Shown piece after piece: positions 52,934 to 61,924 of a stretch of 64,000 nucleotides of DNA. The number at the start of each line of letters is the position of its first letter. Positions within the stretch are counted from its first letter, which is position 1. Where the stretch lies: the NCBI RefSeq assembly GCF_000384335.2, contig NZ_KQ031382.1, positions 2,491,545-2,555,544 of the forward strand, in the 5' to 3' direction. The DNA comes from Hyphomicrobium sp. 99 (GTDB taxonomy: Bacteria > Pseudomonadota > Alphaproteobacteria > Rhizobiales > Hyphomicrobiaceae). The position numbers were made by a program, and so were the translations under genes. Below the pieces are notes generated by a model that worked only from the letters and a program-made list of their open reading frames with translations, had not been told where the DNA came from and made no database searches.

Positions 52934-53329
52934 TCAATGGTTTCTCACATCGAGTAACCCCGGCAGCGCTGATCCATCTGGACCGATTTCCGATATCGCC
53001 GCCAGGCAACTCTTCTGGATGATAATTCTGCACGGATTGGGGTCATTCGGCCGGACGCAATGTTTGACGGTGATCCAGGCCTCATAAACTTTTGCTGCCT
53101 GAGCGGTGAAACGCTCGAGATCCGCACCCGCAAAAGATGTCTTCAGAGTCTTGGCTTTATCCGTTAGCGAGGTTCCGTCGCAAACCTCTATCGCTCCAAG
53201 CGCCTCGCCGTATCTCGCTCCCGCTTCTTGAGCCGTAGCGGGGGTCTCCGCGAGGGCGGATCCGTCGCCCGCACAGAGATTAGGAAGCAATAAGAACGCA
53301 ATGGCCAAGAGGACTTTTATCGAAAGCAT
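52934..53329 (-). CDS. Hypothetical exported Cys-containing protein
   Basis: 131 residues: signal peptide (LLAIAFLLLPNLCAGDGSALA), then a helical domain EAGARYGEALGAIEVCDGTSLTDKAKTLKTSFAG with Cys also in VKHCVRP, NPCRI and KSCLAA, likely disulfides. Resembles small DUF-type periplasmic proteins of Hyphomicrobiales; no name given. A weak RpoE-like site (TGATCC-N18-TAGCTT, 53404-53375) lies upstream but its -10 is poor. Confidence 0.6.
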   Translation of the reverse strand: MLSIKVLLAIAFLLLPNLCAGDGSALAETPATAQEAGARYGEALGAIEVCDGTSLTDKAKTLKTSFAGADLERFTAQAAKVYEAWITVKHCVRPNDPNPCRIIIQKSCLAAISEIGPDGSALPGLLDVRNH

Positions 53330-53498
53330 CGCATACCCGCACGTCGCGCCAAATACTCTTACTGCAATCCAGTCAAGCTACGATGTTCGGCACCAACTGG
53401 ATCATAGGCACAGGTTGGTGATTGAACACGTCACAACGGGTTCTTTCAGATCGCGAGCGCCTGAAGCCGAGCGGGCTCTGGCTCGCACCGCGATCCAG

Positions 53499-53699
53499 TT
53501 AGATTTTGTTTTCGCTGGCAGAGCCGCATCGCCAACGCGAGATTTGCCAGCCTGGGTGCTCTTGGGCCCAAGAGCCGAATTGTAAAGGCGCCTGAACCAT
53601 GCAGGCCATCGAACTCACGTCCGCATCAATTTGGATTTTGAACTCGCGACAGACGTTGGGATCGCGGACAAGGCAGGCGGATACAAAGATCGCAAACAT
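53499..53699 (-). CDS. Small four-cysteine protein, paralogue B (RpoE-type promoter)
   Basis: 66 residues, 44 of 66 identical and gap-free with the protein at 8748-8948, with cysteines at 9, 17, 33 and 58 in both. A good AAGGGAG ribosome site precedes the ATG by about 7 bases. An RpoE-type promoter (TGATCC-N18-TAAGGG) lies 22-51 bases upstream, so this copy, unlike A, appears to be in the RpoE-ChrR regulon. A possible oxidant-responsive thiol or metal protein; this is inference. Confidence 0.75.
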   Translation of the reverse strand: MFAIFVSACLVRDPNVCREFKIQIDADVSSMACMVQAPLQFGSWAQEHPGWQISRWRCGSASENKI

Positions 53700-53720
53700 G
53701 GGCGTGCTCCCTTTATCTCG

Positions 53721-53750
53721 CCCTTACGTGCTTGATCGTTCGCAGGATCA
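53721..53750 (-). promoter_or_regulatory. RpoE (ChrR-type) promoter for the small Cys protein
   Basis: Minus strand TGATCC (53750-53745), an 18-base spacer and TAAGGG (53726-53721). Expected start of transcription is near 53713, leaving a leader of about 14 bases that begins at the ribosome site. Confidence 0.7.
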
Positions 53751-54132
53751 CATCCCATAACGATTTTTATTCGAGCAAAATGATCTGGAATGCCTTTCCG
53801 CTCGAACGCCCGTCAAAAATGCGGGACCGTGGCAAGATAGGTCCCGCAAGTTGACGGTGGTGCATCCGCCCAAACTGAAGGGCGGACTGTGATGTTGTAC
53901 GCGGTGGCAGGGCGTTCGGATCACGGTAGCCAAAGGAAGCGCCGCCCCAGAGACTGTATAATCAGTTCACCAAATGGGTTCTTCGCGATTTCTTTTCGTC
54001 GCGGCTCGCTGGTGCTGTTGGTGGTGCCGTTTGGATTACCAGGACGAAAAAAAGCTGATATGCGGTGTCGGTGTAGGCGGCGCAACCAAGTCTTAAGTTG
54101 CGAGACGGCCGATCTCTCAAGATTGAAACAGA
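53751..54132. other. Upstream region of rpoE with an inverted repeat
   Basis: About 380 bases. CGCAAC (54081-54086) and GTTGCG (54097-54102) form a 6-bp inverted repeat with a 10-base loop, 30 bases before the rpoE ATG. I could not find TGATCC-N18-TAAG here, so autoregulation by the same promoter type is not visible. Confidence 0.4.
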
Positions 54133-54675
54133 ATGTCAGACTTTGAGAAGCTGGAACAGATCGCCGCTCGAAAAGACGCTCAAGCGTATCGCGCGCTTTT
54201 CGAGAAATTCGGGCCCATCGTAAAAGCTTTCATGATGCGGCAAGGAGCGGACCCTGCGACAGCGGAGGAACTGGCGCAAGAAACGATGTTGAGCGTTTGG
54301 CGCAAAGCTGGCCTCTATTCTGAGGCTAAAGGCAGTGTGGCCACTTGGATTTTTACGATCGCACGTAATCTAAGGATCGATCGCTTACGTAAGGAGAAAA
54401 TATGGGTCGAGTTACCTGACCAATTTGAGAATGAGGCAAGCGCAGAAATGTCTCCTGATGAGATCGTTTCGCGTGACCAGCAACACTTGATTGTAAAGAG
54501 AGCTCTCGATGAGCTCCCCCAGGAGCAACGGGAGGTCGTGGTTTTATCTTTTATCGACGGTTTGCCGCATCGCGCGATTGCCGACCGACTCGGCTTGCCT
54601 GTCGGAACAGTGAAATCAAGAATTCGGTTAGCCTACCTGAAACTTCGTGGCGCGGTTGGGGAACCGGACGAATGA
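54133..54675 (+). CDS. rpoE: ECF sigma factor RpoE (ChrR-linked group)
   Basis: 180 residues. Region 2: YRALFEKFGPIVKAFMMRQGADPATAEELAQETMLSVWRKAGLY with ATWIFTIARNLRIDRLRKEK. Region 4: LDELPQEQREVVVLSFIDGLPHRAIADRLGLPVGTVKSRIRLAYLKLR. It directs RNA polymerase to TGATCC-type promoters; in R. sphaeroides it responds to singlet oxygen. The stop overlaps chrR by 4 bases. GC content looks lower than in neighbouring genes. Confidence 0.93.
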   Translation: MSDFEKLEQIAARKDAQAYRALFEKFGPIVKAFMMRQGADPATAEELAQETMLSVWRKAGLYSEAKGSVATWIFTIARNLRIDRLRKEKIWVELPDQFENEASAEMSPDEIVSRDQQHLIVKRALDELPQEQREVVVLSFIDGLPHRAIADRLGLPVGTVKSRIRLAYLKLRGAVGEPDE

Positions 54676-55304
54676 CGATCAAATCACACCCAGCGCCGGA
54701 AAACTTGTTCAGTTGTGCTGCCGGCAGCATGCCAGAAGCGGCCGCCGCGGTCATGGCGTGTCACATGTCCATGTGCCCACGCTGCCAAAAAGAACTTTCC
54801 ATTCTGGATTCTGTCGGCGCAACCCTTCTTGAAGACATGCCCCCGGAAGCCCTCGTTTTGGAAACGCCGTCTCCAAAGCCTGAAAGGTCGCGACCCAAGC
54901 CGATCGCTGCAATTAAAAGCAATGTTCCAGGGCCTCTGCAAAAGTTTGTCGGACCTCGGCTCGAGGACGTCAAATGGAGACGGGTCGCCCCCGGAATTTG
55001 GCAATATCCTCTTCCACTTTCAGATCATTCGGACGCGTCGCTGAGGCTTATTAAAATTTCTCCTGGCCTGGCGATTCCGGATCACGGGCATTCGGGCTCT
55101 GAGATGACCCTGGTGCTACAGGGTGCGTTCACTGACGAATTCGGAAGTTACGCGGTGGGAGATGTCGTCGAGGTGGACGAAGGCGTCGAGCACACACCCG
55201 TTGCCGCAGAAGGACTAGAGTGCATCTGCCTTATCGCGTCCGAAGGTCGGATGCGATTTCATGGTATCCTCGCGCGCATCGTCCAAAGATTCACGGGCTT
55301 TTAG
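54672..55304 (+). CDS. chrR: ChrR family zinc anti-sigma factor
   Basis: 210 residues. The N-terminal anti-sigma domain carries the zinc ligands H6, H31, C35 and C38 (ACHMSMCPRC), the same numbering as R. sphaeroides ChrR. The C-terminal cupin domain (about 105-200) has H138, H140, E144 (IPDHGHSGSE) and H174 (GVEHTP) for a second zinc. It holds RpoE inactive until singlet oxygen or organic peroxide triggers release. All key residues intact, so the switch should work. Confidence 0.93.
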   Translation: MTIKSHPAPENLFSCAAGSMPEAAAAVMACHMSMCPRCQKELSILDSVGATLLEDMPPEALVLETPSPKPERSRPKPIAAIKSNVPGPLQKFVGPRLEDVKWRRVAPGIWQYPLPLSDHSDASLRLIKISPGLAIPDHGHSGSEMTLVLQGAFTDEFGSYAVGDVVEVDEGVEHTPVAAEGLECICLIASEGRMRFHGILARIVQRFTGF

Positions 55305-55424
55305 TAGTATGGATGGCTCGGCGGGTTTGCGGGCGACTAAAAATCACCCGACCGCTACGTCAAGGCGGTCGCGCATAACACGCGGGGCCAGTGACTACGG
55401 CCTGTTCGATAATAGGTTCCAGCG

Positions 55425-55742
55425 TTAGTGCAGCTGCCGCTCATCGATGAACAATAGCCGCGCTAACGCTTTGTCAACCTGCTGTTTATGAACCAAAAGC
55501 ATTTCGCGAATGCGCAATAAAATCCGACGATCTAGCAACTTAAGGGACTCTTGAGGCGTCTGCTCAATCTCGCGGATCAAGAACAGCAGTCTTGTTGGGT
55601 CTGCAGGCATAGCGCAGCAATGCTCCCATAACCGACGTTCGCACGCCATCATGGCATAACGGAAGGTGTGCAAAGATGAGTTTCTTGATCTTTTGCGCGG
55701 ACCACTTACTTTAGAAGGACAAGGTGCTGTTACGCACCGCAT
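55425..55742 (-). CDS. Hypothetical protein (helical C-terminus)
   Basis: The last 60 residues are convincing: DPTRLLFLIREIEQTPQESLKLLDRRILLRIREMLLVHKQQVDKALARLLFID, with regular helix periodicity. The first 30 residues are basic and may be non-coding, so the start may be one of the ATGs near 55652. It lies just downstream of the cytochrome c gene on the same strand. No family recognised. Confidence 0.4.
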   Translation of the reverse strand: MRCVTAPCPSKVSGPRKRSRNSSLHTFRYAMMACERRLWEHCCAMPADPTRLLFLIREIEQTPQESLKLLDRRILLRIREMLLVHKQQVDKALARLLFIDERQLH

Positions 55743-55748
55743 TTTCCA

Positions 55749-56600
55749 TCAACTCCCGTTCGCCCGCGGCACTCCTGCATAATAGACCGCAAGCTGATGC
55801 ATCTCATCGGGAGTAAGCTGATGCGCAATCGTGCGCATACGCTCGAAGAGATCGTTATTGCGTTCACGGGTCGCGAATGCGCTTAGCTGCTGCTCCAGAT
55901 AGCTGCTGGATTGACCGAGCAATACTGGCGTTCCTTCAGGGCCACTGCGGCTCGCACCGTGACACGAGTCGCAAGGCGGTATTGCCCGAGCGGGATCGCC
56001 GTCAGTTACGAGATTGACAATCTCTGCGGGAACACCGGCCACGGCCGCGATCCTGTCCGGCGGCTGGCGCGAAGCATAATAAGCGGCTACGTCAGCCATC
56101 TGTTGCGGCTCAAGCGCCTCCGCATTCGGAATCATAATTCCGGCCTGGCCTGACTTTCGGTTGCCATTCTTGAAATCCTCCAACTGCTTCAACAGAGCGG
56201 GGGCGGGTTGGTTGGCCAGGTTCGGATAATTCGGATCGATGGCGATTCCATTTTCTCCGTGGCATCCCGCACAGACATCGGTGGCGGTTTTTGCTCCCTT
56301 CTGGAGATCGGCGGTCGCAAGCTGATGGAGCGTTTCGCCACCCCATGTCACTTTCGAACCCGAAACGTCCGCCTTGCGCACGCTCGGCGTCGACACTCCT
56401 CTTCCGTAACCTGGGATGCCGATAGAACGGCAGATAACGGCAAAGGAGCTTAGCCCTGGCGCGTCGCTTTGGGGCACCAATAGGAAACCAAGTCCAACAC
56501 TTACAAAAACGAAAGTGAAGATAGCGGTGGTGGACCAAATCCGCCAACGGCGATCAATCGCAGCTTGGCCTGCGGGAACAGGAGGGCGATCCTCAGCCAT
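55749..56600 (-). CDS. Membrane-anchored diheme cytochrome c (c4-like)
   Basis: 283 residues from ATG 56600, 1 base after the oxidase subunit I stop. One N-terminal membrane helix (IFTFVFVSVGLGFLLV), then two cytochrome c domains with heme motifs CAGCH (about 139) and CDSCH, each with a following Met region (GIMIPNAEAL, FERMRTIAHQL). It should feed electrons to the ba3-type oxidase encoded just upstream. End of the four-gene oxidase operon. Confidence 0.88.
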   Translation of the reverse strand: MAEDRPPVPAGQAAIDRRWRIWSTTAIFTFVFVSVGLGFLLVPQSDAPGLSSFAVICRSIGIPGYGRGVSTPSVRKADVSGSKVTWGGETLHQLATADLQKGAKTATDVCAGCHGENGIAIDPNYPNLANQPAPALLKQLEDFKNGNRKSGQAGIMIPNAEALEPQQMADVAAYYASRQPPDRIAAVAGVPAEIVNLVTDGDPARAIPPCDSCHGASRSGPEGTPVLLGQSSSYLEQQLSAFATRERNNDLFERMRTIAHQLTPDEMHQLAVYYAGVPRANGS

Positions 56601-56601
56601 A

Positions 56602-58230
56602 TCATTCTCCTCGGTCCACGCGGTGCACCAACGCCGGCTTCGTATCAAGGATGAAGAATTGCGCGATAGGGTAGCCATAAGCAGCCAGCATCAAGAATGC
56701 CACAACCCCATTCCACATGGCGAAGCCGTTGAGCGCCTTTGGCACTCTGATGGGCGGATGGACGGCCGAAGCATAAACCATTCGGCGGTCGACGAGACGC
56801 GATCCCCGGAAGAGCGTAGCAATGTTCCAAATGAAAAGAAGTGCGCCCGCCAGCATGATCGCACCTCCGACGGTCGAGACAAGCGTCCAGGGACCCCAAA
56901 AGGCTATTGCAGGATTCGAATAGTCAAAGCTCGCGACTCGTCGCGGTTGACCAAAGAGACCGAGTGCATGCCACGGAAACGTCGTCACAATGATGCCGAC
57001 GAACCATAGCCAAAGCTGCAGGCGCATCGGCCAGACTGCTATTGGTAGGCGACCGAGCAGCTTCGGCCAAATCTCATAGGTAATAGCAAAATACATGATC
57101 ACCACCGAGCCACCGAAGATCAGATGAAAATGCGCCGTTACAAAGGACGTGTTGTGGACCATCGCATTCATGCCGTACGACATATTGACGAGGCCGCCGA
57201 AGCCACCAAAACCGAGCATGATGGCGCTCAAGCCGGTCGCAAGCATCATCGGCTTTTCCCAGGGGAGCGCCGGTATCCAGCCAAAAATACCAGTTCCCCC
57301 TCGCAGCCTTCCGGCAATCTCCATGGAGGCGCTGACCGTGAAGATGGTAAGCAGCGTCGGCACTGTAACCAGTGCCGTCAGCATCATTTGCAGGAATTTG
57401 AAACCTTGCCCGTGCTCGGGGTCCATGAACAGGTGATGCATGCCAACAGGCAACGAGTAGAGCAGAAACAAGATGAAGCTAATTCTACCCATCGTATCGC
57501 TGTAGAGCAAACCTCCTGCCGCTCGCGGTGCGATTGTATAAAATGCGATATAGGCTGGGATCAGCCAAAAATAGACGATGGCATGCAGCGTCCAGGAAAA
57601 CAGCGTGCGCGAAAGGCCAACGTCAATAGTGTCGGTCCAGCCGAGCGCAGCCGGAATGATCTGGAATACCAGTTCGGTCCCGACGCCGGCTGTCGTCCAT
57701 AACCAGAGCATCGCATTTGCGACGGTCGCGAACATCGCGAGCGGAACCGGCTCGCCTGGATGGTCGCGCTTCCAGCCTGTCATCGCGAGTATCATCAGGG
57801 CGACCCATACCCATGATCCGATGACAATCAGAAGCAAGCCGACGTAGTAGAAGACGCTGCCGACAAGAGGCGGATAAAACGTGTAGAGAACGCTTGCCTT
57901 GCCGAGAAAGATCGGTACGGCAGACATCACGACGCCAATTACGGCAATCCAGAATCCGGCCCAAGCCGCCCTATTGCTTGGTAATGGCCGGTCGAGTGTG
58001 GTGACGGCGACGAAATAACCGAAGCCCATGGTAAATAGGGTTGGCAGCACGTACGCCATCAACGTGCCATGGGCGGTAACCGAGATGAAATAAGCTTCAG
58101 CGCTTTCGTACGGAGCTCTAAGCGGGCTGCGCAGCAGCATTTGCCCTGCTCCCATCACCGCAGCGACGGCAAAACCTGCGAATGCTACGCTGATATGAGC
58201 AAGTACGAGACGGTCACTTTGATGAGGCAC
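56602..58230 (-). CDS. ba3-type (B-family) cytochrome c oxidase subunit I
   Basis: 542 residues, about 13 helices. Heme/copper ligands: H54 (TAHGTLMAY), H216 with Y220 (WTLHAIVYFW, the His-Tyr pair), H265-H266 (GMHHLF), and H367/H369 (TAHFHLIFGG). The HAIVY spacing and the missing A-family Glu motif mark it as a b(o/a)3 oxidase, with high affinity for O2 in this family. Overlaps subunit II by 17 bases. Confidence 0.93.
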   Translation of the reverse strand: MPHQSDRLVLAHISVAFAGFAVAAVMGAGQMLLRSPLRAPYESAEAYFISVTAHGTLMAYVLPTLFTMGFGYFVAVTTLDRPLPSNRAAWAGFWIAVIGVVMSAVPIFLGKASVLYTFYPPLVGSVFYYVGLLLIVIGSWVWVALMILAMTGWKRDHPGEPVPLAMFATVANAMLWLWTTAGVGTELVFQIIPAALGWTDTIDVGLSRTLFSWTLHAIVYFWLIPAYIAFYTIAPRAAGGLLYSDTMGRISFILFLLYSLPVGMHHLFMDPEHGQGFKFLQMMLTALVTVPTLLTIFTVSASMEIAGRLRGGTGIFGWIPALPWEKPMMLATGLSAIMLGFGGFGGLVNMSYGMNAMVHNTSFVTAHFHLIFGGSVVIMYFAITYEIWPKLLGRLPIAVWPMRLQLWLWFVGIIVTTFPWHALGLFGQPRRVASFDYSNPAIAFWGPWTLVSTVGGAIMLAGALLFIWNIATLFRGSRLVDRRMVYASAVHPPIRVPKALNGFAMWNGVVAFLMLAAYGYPIAQFFILDTKPALVHRVDRGE

Positions 58231-58753
58231 AGCTCATCCTCCCCTCTGCGTCGGGCTGCCAATCGGTCGCCGGCACGACATGCACGGTGCTGACCATCTC
58301 ACTGTGGCCAAGGCCGCAATATTCGTGGCACGGCATGAGATGATCGCCCGCATGTGAGAAAACCGTGTGCACTTCGGAAACGTAACCCGGCACAACCATC
58401 GTGTTGACATTCGTGCCAGCAATGATGAACCCGTGAATAACGTCGGGGCTTGTCACTCGAAGAGTAACCGGTCGGCCAACTGCAACTGCCAAGCAGCGCG
58501 GAACGAAGGCGAACTGTGTTGCAATAATCCGGACGATGATCGACCCATCCGGGCTTTCCCGACTGCCTAGATTACTTTCGTTGAACTCTGGCGATACGTT
58601 CAGGGCTGTTGGGTCGATAATTTCGACATTGCTTGGCGGATGCAAGGACAACATCACGCTCGAGACGATGATCACTGCAACGATCAAAGCGACGGCAGCG
58701 GCCACAACCGCGCCCCATCTAAGTTCGGTCTTCAGTAGCTCGTGCTCGTCCAT
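58214..58753 (-). CDS. ba3-type cytochrome c oxidase subunit II (CuA)
   Basis: 179 residues with one N-terminal helix (GAVVAAAVALIVAVIIVSSVML) and a cupredoxin domain: IHGFIIAGTNVNTMVVPG and the CuA motif CHEYCGLGHSEM (two Cys, His, Met) with H in VIHGF. It takes electrons from cytochrome c. Starts 14 bases after the small membrane protein gene. Confidence 0.92.
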   Translation of the reverse strand: MDEHELLKTELRWGAVVAAAVALIVAVIIVSSVMLSLHPPSNVEIIDPTALNVSPEFNESNLGSRESPDGSIIVRIIATQFAFVPRCLAVAVGRPVTLRVTSPDVIHGFIIAGTNVNTMVVPGYVSEVHTVFSHAGDHLMPCHEYCGLGHSEMVSTVHVVPATDWQPDAEGRMSCASSK

Positions 58754-58767
58754 GAAATGCCTGCCTT

Positions 58768-58965
58768 TCAGCGGATCGGACCACGCGGCAGGAATATCCC
58801 GAAGTAAACGGCGAGCCAGGCGAGGACGAGAAATGCGAGGGAAATTCCGGCAAGTGCTGCTGCGCCACGCGGTACAATCTGCAGCACCCGATCGAGATCA
58901 GCTTGCGCAATCGGATCAGCGGGATCCTGAAGAGCGTCTTCTGCCGGGCGTGGGTCGCGTGTCAT
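58768..58965 (-). CDS. Small single-helix oxidase-associated protein
   Basis: 65 residues: an acidic, polar N-terminus and one helix (AALAGISLAFLVLAWLAVYFGIFL). First gene of the oxidase operon. ba3 oxidases have a one-helix subunit IIa, and this could be its counterpart. Too small for a firm family call. Confidence 0.6.
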   Translation of the reverse strand: MTRDPRPAEDALQDPADPIAQADLDRVLQIVPRGAAALAGISLAFLVLAWLAVYFGIFLPRGPIR

Positions 58966-59389
58966 GGCTGCCCTTTCTTCTACTCTCGAGCGGGAGGAAG
59001 AAATTCACCGTTTGAGATTCACTCTCGGGCGTTCAGGCGCAAAAATATCACCTACGATACATCCTATTTTCCTGACATCCAACCCTTGATTCATTCGGAT
59101 TGTGCCGGGTACGAGGGAGAACTTGAGGTAAATGATTTCTGTCCATGCGTCTTCGATCGACATCAATCCGCCGAATGCCTAACACTATGTCCGAACGCAG
59201 CAGCGATTGGGCGGAAGGCAATCTCTTCAGCGCGCACAACTGGTGGCAAAAGTCAGTGCGAGGCGAAACATCTGCTGCGCCATTGTCTCGTAGTCACGGT
59301 CGCTGTCTGTTCGCTTTGATGTGAATATGACGGCGTAGTATGGCGGAGCAGGCGTGGACGCGAAGCCGTGGGCCATGTCGCCTCCTAGC
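58966..59389. other. Upstream region of the oxidase operon
   Basis: About 420 bases containing the oxidase promoter region and the tail of the DUF1272 gene. I see no FNR-like TTGAT-N4-ATCAA site, no gene and no repeat. Confidence 0.35.
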
Positions 59390-59698
59390 TCAACGATCTT
59401 GCGGCAGAATTCGTTTTAGCGCTGCAGCCAAATGACTGTGAGTAGCGAGATCTACGGGCCGATGCTTGACTTTGCTGCTTGCCGGATCACTGCCGAGGAA
59501 ATTATCGTTGACCCAGTTCCTGGCCGGACGAACAGGCCTTGGTGTAAAGCCGCCTCCGCAATTCGGACAAACATTTGCAAGCACCGAGTCGACGCAGGCC
59601 GCGCAGAAGGTACATTCGTACGAACAAATCCGCGCTTCCATCGAGTTGGGAGGTAGAGGCGCATTGCAGTGTTCGCATGAGGGCCTTAGTTCGAGCAT
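59390..59698 (-). CDS. DUF1272 zinc-finger protein
   Basis: 102 residues from ATG 59698; a longer frame to 59803 would run into the upstream methyltransferase gene. Begins LELRPSCEHCNAPLPPNSMEARICSYECTFCAACVDSVLANVCPNCGGGFTPRP: four CxxC-type pairs forming a treble-clef-like zinc ribbon, exactly the DUF1272 pattern. The C-terminal 40 residues are an extension. Lies downstream of the methyltransferase on the same strand. Function unknown. Confidence 0.85.
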   Translation of the reverse strand: MLELRPSCEHCNAPLPPNSMEARICSYECTFCAACVDSVLANVCPNCGGGFTPRPVRPARNWVNDNFLGSDPASSKVKHRPVDLATHSHLAAALKRILPQDR

Positions 59699-59799
59699 GT
59701 GGAGTATCCTACCGTTACGACTCTCTTTTCTGTCCTCGCAAAGGTGCTGAGAGCGAGCCAGCTCCCCGATCTCGCTCTCATGTTTGGATCGCTCCGGTT

Positions 59800-60639
59800 T
59801 CACCGTCGCGTTACAACGACTTCGAGATATTCACTGGGAACCACCATCGTCGTATCCCCTGATCGATTAAACCGGCCGATCAGATCTAGGATGTCACCGG
59901 CCAGCGCCGCGCGGCCGCGCTCATCCAGCGCTTCGAACGCTTTGAGCATTGGACCGTAGTACTGGCGAAACACATCGAGGAAATGCTGCGCTGAGCGGTA
60001 GCGGAATACGTAATTGCACGGCTTGGCAAGCATCGAGGATGCTTCAGCGCCAAATGCATTATCGATCCACTCATCTGTGCCCCAAACGGCAGGCGATTTG
60101 ACGCCCGTCGGAGGAGGCAGATGTTTGCCGATCGTCTTGAACATCTGACCGATGAAGCCATCCGGTGTCCAGTTGGCGAGACCGATGCGCCCGCCAGAGC
60201 GGCACACCCGCAGCATTTCACTTGCGGTACGGCTCTGATCCGGGCTGAACATGCCGCCGAAGGTCGAAGCGACCGCATCGAAGGATCCGTCAGCAAAAGG
60301 AAGGTCCTCAGCGTCCGCCTTCTGGAAGGTTACAGAAAGACCGTCAGCATCGGCCCGCCGACGTCCACGGTCCAATAGCGTTTGGACGTAGTCGGTCGAT
60401 GTAACGTCGCACCAACGGCGGGCAGCGGCGAGCGTGAAATTGCCGTTGCCGGCAGCGACGTCGAGCACCTTTTGCCCCGCACGCAAATCCATCGCTTCCG
60501 CCAGTTGTTCACCGACGATCTGAATCGTCGAGCCTACGACGGCATAATCGCCAGACGACCAAGCCACTTGTTGCTTAGCCTTGACCGTCTTCAGGTCCGG
60601 CGCGGCTGTGGGCGGGCGACAGTCGATAATTGTGGTCAT
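59800..60639 (-). CDS. Class I SAM-dependent methyltransferase
   Basis: 279 residues. Motif I VLDVAAGNGNFTLAAARR, motif II DADGLSVTFQKADAEDLPFADGSFDAV and motif III SGGRIGLANW are those of UbiE/Methyltransf_11 enzymes. Substrate unknown; small-molecule methylation is usual. Divergent from the AraC regulator, which may control it, and followed by DUF1272. Confidence 0.88.
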   Translation of the reverse strand: MTTIIDCRPPTAAPDLKTVKAKQQVAWSSGDYAVVGSTIQIVGEQLAEAMDLRAGQKVLDVAAGNGNFTLAAARRWCDVTSTDYVQTLLDRGRRRADADGLSVTFQKADAEDLPFADGSFDAVASTFGGMFSPDQSRTASEMLRVCRSGGRIGLANWTPDGFIGQMFKTIGKHLPPPTGVKSPAVWGTDEWIDNAFGAEASSMLAKPCNYVFRYRSAQHFLDVFRQYYGPMLKAFEALDERGRAALAGDILDLIGRFNRSGDTTMVVPSEYLEVVVTRR

Positions 60640-60855
60640 GTCATCTCCATAGCAATTCAGGTAATCACAGGAGGCCGTCCGCAGGCGCGTTCGGCCTTGA
60701 GGTGTAAGTCACCTACTGCCGCCCGTGCGCCGATCGAATGACTGCTTTACCGGAGTTCTTGCTCGCAAGTCGAAAGTTGCTATGGTCCGGCCTGCGGCCC
60801 ACACTTGGCGCCCCCTTGCTTCTTAATTTCACCAGCAATTTCGAGGCCCCAGGCC

Positions 60856-61830
60856 ATGGCGGCCGATGTGCTATCGGAAGTTTTGTCGGCCGTCCGGCTA
60901 ACGGGTTCGGTGTTTTTCGACGTTACCGCGACATCGCCATGGGTGGCGGAGGCGCCGCCTTCGGCAGAGATCGCGGATGCAGTGATGCCGGGCGCCCAGC
61001 ACGCGATCGAATATCACTTGGTCACCCGCGGTTCTTGCTGGATCTCCATCGTCGGTGGCGCACCGTTCGAGCCTGTCCAATTGCGCGAAGGGGATATCGC
61101 GGTTATTCCGCATGGAGAGCCGCACGTCGTGTCGAGCGCACCGGGAATGCGTGCGGAGCCGGATTTGAAGGTGCACCGCCGACCGAACGACGACAGTGCC
61201 TTACCGTTCCAGCTCAAAACCGGGAACGAAGGCGCAAGCGATGCGCACCTGATCTGCGGTTTTTTCGCCTGTGATGTCAGGCCATTCAATCCACTCCTGG
61301 AGGCATTGCCGCGCTTTATGCGTATCAGCCGCGGCACATCATCGGCAACGGATGGGCTCCTGGAACAGTTTATCCGGTCAGCTTCGGCCGAGATGCGCGA
61401 CAAGCGAGCTGGCGCTCAGAGCGTTCTGAACAAGCTGTCGGAACTCGTGTTTATCGATGCGATCCGAAGCTATATGGATGAACTCAGCACTGAAAATACA
61501 GGTTGGCTCTCCGCGTTGCGTGATCCCTTAGTGGGGCGCGCCATTGCCCTGTTGCATGGCCAGCCGGCGCGATCGTGGACACTCGAAGAACTCGCTGCCG
61601 AGTCCGGCGCCTCGCGCTCGGGACTGGCGAGCCGATTTACATACCTGATGGGCTATCCACCGATCCAGTATCTCACCCGATGGCGAATGCAGCTTGCGGC
61701 GAAGCGCCTGAGCGAGAAAGGCGTCAAGGTCGCCGCTGTGGCTCAAGAAGTCGGCTACGATTCCGAGGCTGCATTCAGTCGCGCCTTCAAGAGGTTTTCT
61801 GGGCGGTCGCCAAGCGAATGGCGGTCATAA
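60856..61830 (+). CDS. AraC family regulator with N-terminal cupin domain
   Basis: 324 residues from ATG 60856 (TTG 60805 possible). N-terminal cupin_6 domain (about 20-190: HLVTRGSCWISI, EPVQLREGDIAVIPHGEPHV) and C-terminal double HTH (SWTLEELAAESGASRSGLASRFTYLMGYPPIQYLTRWRMQLAAKRL, VAAVAQEVGYDSEAAFSRAFKRFSGRSPSEWR). It probably activates the divergent methyltransferase-DUF1272 pair in response to a small molecule. Confidence 0.9.
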   Translation: MAADVLSEVLSAVRLTGSVFFDVTATSPWVAEAPPSAEIADAVMPGAQHAIEYHLVTRGSCWISIVGGAPFEPVQLREGDIAVIPHGEPHVVSSAPGMRAEPDLKVHRRPNDDSALPFQLKTGNEGASDAHLICGFFACDVRPFNPLLEALPRFMRISRGTSSATDGLLEQFIRSASAEMRDKRAGAQSVLNKLSELVFIDAIRSYMDELSTENTGWLSALRDPLVGRAIALLHGQPARSWTLEELAAESGASRSGLASRFTYLMGYPPIQYLTRWRMQLAAKRLSEKGVKVAAVAQEVGYDSEAAFSRAFKRFSGRSPSEWRS

Positions 61831-61924
61831 GACGTCCCACCAAGGTGGGACGCGAGCGTTTGGCGCACTCGCGTCGAGGCCGAGGGATACGCGCTCGATT
61901 TGTGTTGCCACCGACCGTCGCCGC

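Noticed and set aside
53375..53404. TGATCC-N18-TAGCTT upstream of the 131-aa protein
   Set aside because: The -35 and spacing fit RpoE but the -10 does not match TAAG/TAAT; kept only as a weak remark.
54056..54085. TGATAT near the rpoE start as an autoregulatory promoter
   Set aside because: No TAAG-like -10 at 18 bases; not convincing.
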